From the NCBI RefSeq assembly GCF_023824315.1, contig NZ_CP098732.1:496001-560000 (forward strand): a stretch of DNA of 64,000 bases, given 5' to 3'. The notes under the pieces were generated by a model. That model made no database searches. It was given only the letters and a program-made list of their open reading frames with translations, and was not told the origin of the DNA. Below, piece by piece: positions 63,464 through 64,000 of this stretch. The stretch is from Acinetobacter tibetensis. Its GTDB lineage: Bacteria > Pseudomonadota > Gammaproteobacteria > Pseudomonadales > Moraxellaceae. The position numbers and the translations under genes are program-made. How positions within the stretch are numbered: the stretch's first letter is position 1; every line of letters starts with the position of its first letter.

Positions 63464-64000
63464 ATGCAGATCGGAATCCCTACCGAAACTGTCGTCGGTG
63501 AAAATCGTGTAGCTGCTACGCCAGAGACAGTAAAGAAATTGATCAACGCTGGTCATAGTGTGGTCATTCAACGTGGCGCTGGTGTAAAGGCTGCTTATAT
63601 TGACAGTGCTTATGAACAAGTCGGTGCTAAAATTACAGAAGATGCCTATATTGGCAGTCAGATGATTTTGAAAGTTCGCGCCCCTAAGGGTGAGGAAATT
63701 CAAAAGTTAGAGCCAAACACCACTGTTGTGGCAATGTTTGACCCTTACCGCAATACCGAATTAGATCAATTTGCATCACAAAACGTGTCTGCATTTGCAT
63801 TGGAATTATTGCCTCGTACTTTATCTCGTGCGCAAAACATGGATGTATTGTCTTCTCAAGCCAACCTTGCAGGTTATAAATCTGTGCTTTTGGCAGCCGC
63901 AGAATATCAACGTATGTTCCCAATGTTAATGACCGCTGCAGGTACTGTTAAACCAGCTCGTATCGTGATTATGGGTGTGGGTGTTGCTGGTTTACAGGCC
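63464..64000 (+). CDS. pntA: NAD(P) transhydrogenase alpha subunit (5' part)
   Basis: The reading frame MQIGIPTETVVGENRVAATP continues past the window end (179 codons seen). This is the NAD-binding subunit of proton-translocating transhydrogenase, which couples hydride transfer between NADH and NADP to the proton gradient. It has the alanine-dehydrogenase-like N-terminal fold, with LLPRTLSRAQNMDVLSSQANLAGYKSVLLAA and the start of the nucleotide site RIVIMGVGVAGLQA. A GAGGAACG site precedes the ATG. The 3' part is outside the window; pntB would be expected next. Confidence 0.95.
   Translation, partial: MQIGIPTETVVGENRVAATPETVKKLINAGHSVVIQRGAGVKAAYIDSAYEQVGAKITEDAYIGSQMILKVRAPKGEEIQKLEPNTTVVAMFDPYRNTELDQFASQNVSAFALELLPRTLSRAQNMDVLSSQANLAGYKSVLLAAAEYQRMFPMLMTAAGTVKPARIVIMGVGVAGLQA

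Overview
The window reads as a chromosomal segment of an Acinetobacter-like gammaproteobacterium (Moraxellaceae). Base composition is AT-rich. Housekeeping genes (queA, prfC, acnA, tcdA, dusA, pntA) sit beside gene sets typical of that group: a tyrosine-degradation cluster without hmgA, tandem lipoproteins and dusA-integrated islands. The genus is an inference from gene content; there is no rRNA in the window.

1-6.3 kb holds core and hypothetical genes: a PAS-GGDEF diguanylate cyclase, a LemA/DUF3137-like pair, queA, a tRNA-Leu(CAA) with its own promoter and terminator, a DUF2939 protein, and a membrane-anchored, Cys-rich WYL-like protein. 6.6-26.4 kb is the most striking region. It encodes six exported proteins built from DUF11-type Ig-like repeats and acidic DxNxDGxxD-type loops, plus a 220-aa partner. 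The first set is 884, 885 and 1293 aa and ends in a strong terminator. The second set is a 163-aa single module, a 906-aa paralogue, a 2005-aa protein with an outer-membrane beta-barrel-like C-terminus, and the 220-aa periplasmic protein whose start overlaps the barrel gene. This looks like a dedicated cell-surface structure or adhesin system.

26.5-34.8 kb is tyrosine catabolism: an aromatic aminotransferase, an aromatic amino acid permease, fumarylacetoacetase, maleylacetoacetate isomerase, a VOC protein, an IclR regulator and 4-hydroxyphenylpyruvate dioxygenase. No homogentisate dioxygenase of the HmgA family is present, and the VOC protein is a candidate replacement. A 29-bp bipartite motif occurs upstream of both the fah operon and hpd and probably defines a local regulon. 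35.6-48.7 kb is mostly core: a YitT-like protein, Lrp, prfC, two related lipoproteins, TatD, acnA, tcdA, a LysR regulator with a divergent 45-aa microprotein, and dusA.

48.6-58.2 kb is a genomic island in dusA. An intact dusA lies at the left end and a displaced 26-codon dusA 5' fragment at the right end, with matching att-like cores. The integrase has decayed (a stop, a G-run frameshift and a deletion that fuses it to a zinc-finger anti-sigma-like tail). Cargo is a GlxA-type regulator with an MBL hydrolase, a SnoaL-like protein and an isochorismatase-family hydrolase, then an arsenic-resistance set (arsC, arsR, a second arsC, acr3, arsH, arsO-like) with two matching ArsR boxes. 58.6-64 kb contains a HEPN-like protein with a degraded RxxxxH motif, a SoxR regulator whose palindrome lies inside a 19-bp promoter spacer driving a RidA-MFS pair, an EamA transporter and the 5' part of pntA.
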